Assembly (NCBI GenBank): GCA_910577465.1
Contig: CAJTMM010000013.1
Coordinates: 9,011 to 73,010, forward strand
Source of the DNA: an uncultured Muribaculaceae bacterium
GTDB lineage: Bacteria > Bacteroidota > Bacteroidia > Bacteroidales > Muribaculaceae
Length of the DNA stretch: 64,000 nucleotides
Direction: 5' to 3'
Each line of letters opens with the position of its first letter. Position 1 is the stretch's first letter. A model generated the notes under the pieces. It made no database searches. It worked only from the letters and a program-made list of their open reading frames with translations, and was not told the DNA's origin. Shown piece after piece: positions 62,233-64,000 of the stretch. A program made the position numbers and the translations under genes.

Positions 62233-64000
62233 TCATTCAGCCGCCAGCACAACCTTCGCGTTACACGCCCGCACCAGCTTTTGCAAGTCGGCGTTGAAAC
62301 GCGTCAGATGCTCCGTGGCAACATCGCGGCGCTTCACCTCTATCCGCACGTGGCGCACCACCTCTCCGTCGGCACTCGTTGTCGACACATTTCCGCTTAT
62401 CCAGTCATTGTCCACCGTCACATCCTTAGGTAGCGAACCCGTCGAATAGCCTGCCGGCACCTTCAGTCTCACCTTATAATCCTGACTTCTTATTCCACCG
62501 TAATGTCCCGGCACGGTACGTTCTTCCATATCAAATTTACCCGATGCAAGCTCCGGCACAGGATTCATATCCACATACATCTCGCCGCCGGCATTCTTCA
62601 CCGCACCCGACACCACGCCCGTACCGCTTATCACCGTCTCGCGCTCACCCGCTTCATAGCGGGCATCCTCGCTGCGGCATCCGGCAAGCACACCGCTCAG
62701 CACTCTGTTGTACAGCTCCGCGCGTTTACCCGGAAGTGTCGCGTCATTAGCCGACGCAAATGCTGCATGACACAGCCCGCTCAGTCTTATTCGTCCCGAC
62801 ACCTTCACATCGCCGCTTTCGCCCAGCTCCATCGACACCTCCTCGGCTCGTCGGCTCTCCACAGAGGTCATTTCAGGCAATCTGCCCACTATGCAACGCT
62901 CATCCCCATCCTCTATCAACGCCTGCGCGCCATGTATCCCCTGCGGTACCAACCCTACGGGATGATTCGTAGCCGTTCCGTCAAGATACAGAATGCTGTC
63001 ACCCGTCATCACCGCCGTTATCAAATGATTACCCGACGACACATTAGGCACATCGGTCCAGTCACTCTCCACACTCGTGGTGCCTACCCACGCCAACCGC
63101 GCGTCTACACCCGCCGAGCGCAGCAACGCACGCATCAGCGCCGCGCTGCCCTTGCAGTCGCCGTAGCGTTTTCTCAACACCTCCGACGGTGCATCAGGTC
63201 TATGACCCAGTTCGCCATGCTCCACCGCCACATACCGTATCGACCTATGCACGAAATCATTCACGGCATCTATTTTCGCAGCCTCGGTAGCGCAATCGGC
63301 GGTCAACTCGCGGGCCATCCGCTCCACCGCACCCGCATCCGGATCCGGATCCAGCGTATAGCCACGCACATATCGGTACACATCATGCTCATCCGCAAAA
63401 TGCCCCAATATCAGAAGTTGAGGTGCCGTCACATTCACTGACGGGGCATCGCTGTGCACCTTATAACGCTTCACATCATTGAACACATACGTCTTACGCA
63501 CCACATTACCCTTGCGCTCCTCACTCACCTGCATCATCTCCGCAGGTATGTTCAGTTCCTTTATCCTGTAACGCGACTCCAGTCCCGCCGGTATCTCAAA
63601 CGTGATTTCGGCACGTTCCACCTCGTATGGCTCAGCCAGAAGCACCTTGCAGAAAAACTCCGGCTTGGTAAACGTCCTCTTGTACGATGCCTTACCACGG
63701 GCGCCCGCACCCTTCAAGGGCACCGAGATCAGACACCCCCTCGAATCCGAGAAAAATATATCCTCCCCCATAAACTGTCCGTACACCACGCTGCCGCCCG
63801 AAGCCTTATCTATCTTCACATCATCACTATAGTACGCCAACGCCTGTCCCGTATCAGCGACGCGATTGGCTCTGAACACCATCTGCGACTCATGCTGCAC
63901 CTTCTCCACCGCGTTGCCATCCTTCGTCGGAAGCAAGCGGTACACATCAGTCATACTCTCTATCACCACATTATCTTTCACGGCAGCCCCGGCACCACAG
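62233..64000 (-). CDS. Exported DUF3857/transglutaminase-like protein (5' end beyond window)
   Basis: At least 588 residues are visible; the frame is open to the right edge. The first codons read CGAGAAVKDNVVIESMTD, suggesting the end of a signal peptide, so the true start lies outside. The DUF3857 domain is followed by a transglutaminase-like core that keeps the cysteine (YGDCKGSAALMRALLRSAGV), a histidine (SSGNHLITAV) and an aspartate (LYLDGTATNH). It probably acts in the periplasm; substrate unknown. It is first visible gene of a pair with the degenerate paralogue at 59988. Confidence 0.83.
   Translation of the reverse strand, partial: CGAGAAVKDNVVIESMTDVYRLLPTKDGNAVEKVQHESQMVFRANRVADTGQALAYYSDDVKIDKASGGSVVYGQFMGEDIFFSDSRGCLISVPLKGAGARGKASYKRTFTKPEFFCKVLLAEPYEVERAEITFEIPAGLESRYRIKELNIPAEMMQVSEERKGNVVRKTYVFNDVKRYKVHSDAPSVNVTAPQLLILGHFADEHDVYRYVRGYTLDPDPDAGAVERMARELTADCATEAAKIDAVNDFVHRSIRYVAVEHGELGHRPDAPSEVLRKRYGDCKGSAALMRALLRSAGVDARLAWVGTTSVESDWTDVPNVSSGNHLITAVMTGDSILYLDGTATNHPVGLVPQGIHGAQALIEDGDERCIVGRLPEMTSVESRRAEEVSMELGESGDVKVSGRIRLSGLCHAAFASANDATLPGKRAELYNRVLSGVLAGCRSEDARYEAGERETVISGTGVVSGAVKNAGGEMYVDMNPVPELASGKFDMEERTVPGHYGGIRSQDYKVRLKVPAGYSTGSLPKDVTVDNDWISGNVSTTSADGEVVRHVRIEVKRRDVATEHLTRFNADLQKLVRACNAKVVLAAE

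Noticed and set aside
1..64000. CRISPR arrays, IS elements, tRNA and rRNA genes
   Set aside because: I read all gaps longer than about 100 bp and found no regularly spaced repeats, transposase genes, or tRNA/rRNA-like sequence.

Overview
The window reads as one continuous chromosome segment of a Bacteroidales bacterium, most likely a gut Muribaculaceae-type organism. That placement is inferred from four things: the str-S10-spc ribosomal protein order, a complete type IX secretion system (T9SS) core operon (porT-porP-gldKLMN), several proteins with T9SS C-terminal sorting tails, and promoters of the Bacteroidetes form TTTG-N19-21-TAnnTTTG. Coding density is high. I saw no phage, IS transposase, rRNA, tRNA or CRISPR array.

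Layout. 1-13.1 kb (minus): str-S10-spc operon from rpsL through fusA and the ribosomal proteins to a truncated secY at the left edge. 13.3-18.5 kb: rfbC and a GlmU-like enzyme from a shared divergent promoter, a CPA2-type antiporter and asd. 18.5-22.5 kb: two small minus-strand genes, a plus-strand ybaK-aroC-radical SAM operon, and a small protein that may be SecB-like. 22.6-29.5 kb (minus): T9SS operon. 29.6-33.2 kb: an ATP-grasp-like protein and the translationally coupled nitroreductase / DUF2520 / KdsC-like / Maf operon. 33.4-37.9 kb: a 1,491-residue secreted GH95 glycosidase with a T9SS tail. 37.9-46.8 kb (minus): HU/SPOR protein, mutL, an OstA-like protein and two parvulin-type chaperones. 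46.9-51.6 kb: guaB, plsC and groESL. 51.7-57.2 kb (minus): a four-gene operon of exported proteins, three with T9SS tails including a subtilase. 57.7-59.9 kb: a CbxX/CfxQ-type AAA+ ATPase behind a long, partly structured leader. 60-64 kb (minus): two DUF3857/transglutaminase-like proteins, the second cut by the right edge.

How the parts fit. The T9SS operon would export the GH95 enzyme and the 51.7-57.2 kb proteins. The parvulins, OstA-like protein, PorT-type barrels and KdsC-like phosphatase point to outer-membrane and LPS biogenesis. The less ordinary signals are non-coding: a 193-bp imperfect palindrome with 19-bp terminal inverted repeats fitted between the divergent guaB and plsC promoters; a sigma-54-like -24/-12 sequence with TGACA/TGTCA dyads upstream of groESL; a perfect 19-bp palindrome carrying opposed -7 hexamers between rfbC and glmU; and the roughly 380-nt leader of the AAA+ gene. 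I did not find a complete unknown multi-gene system that I could defend.
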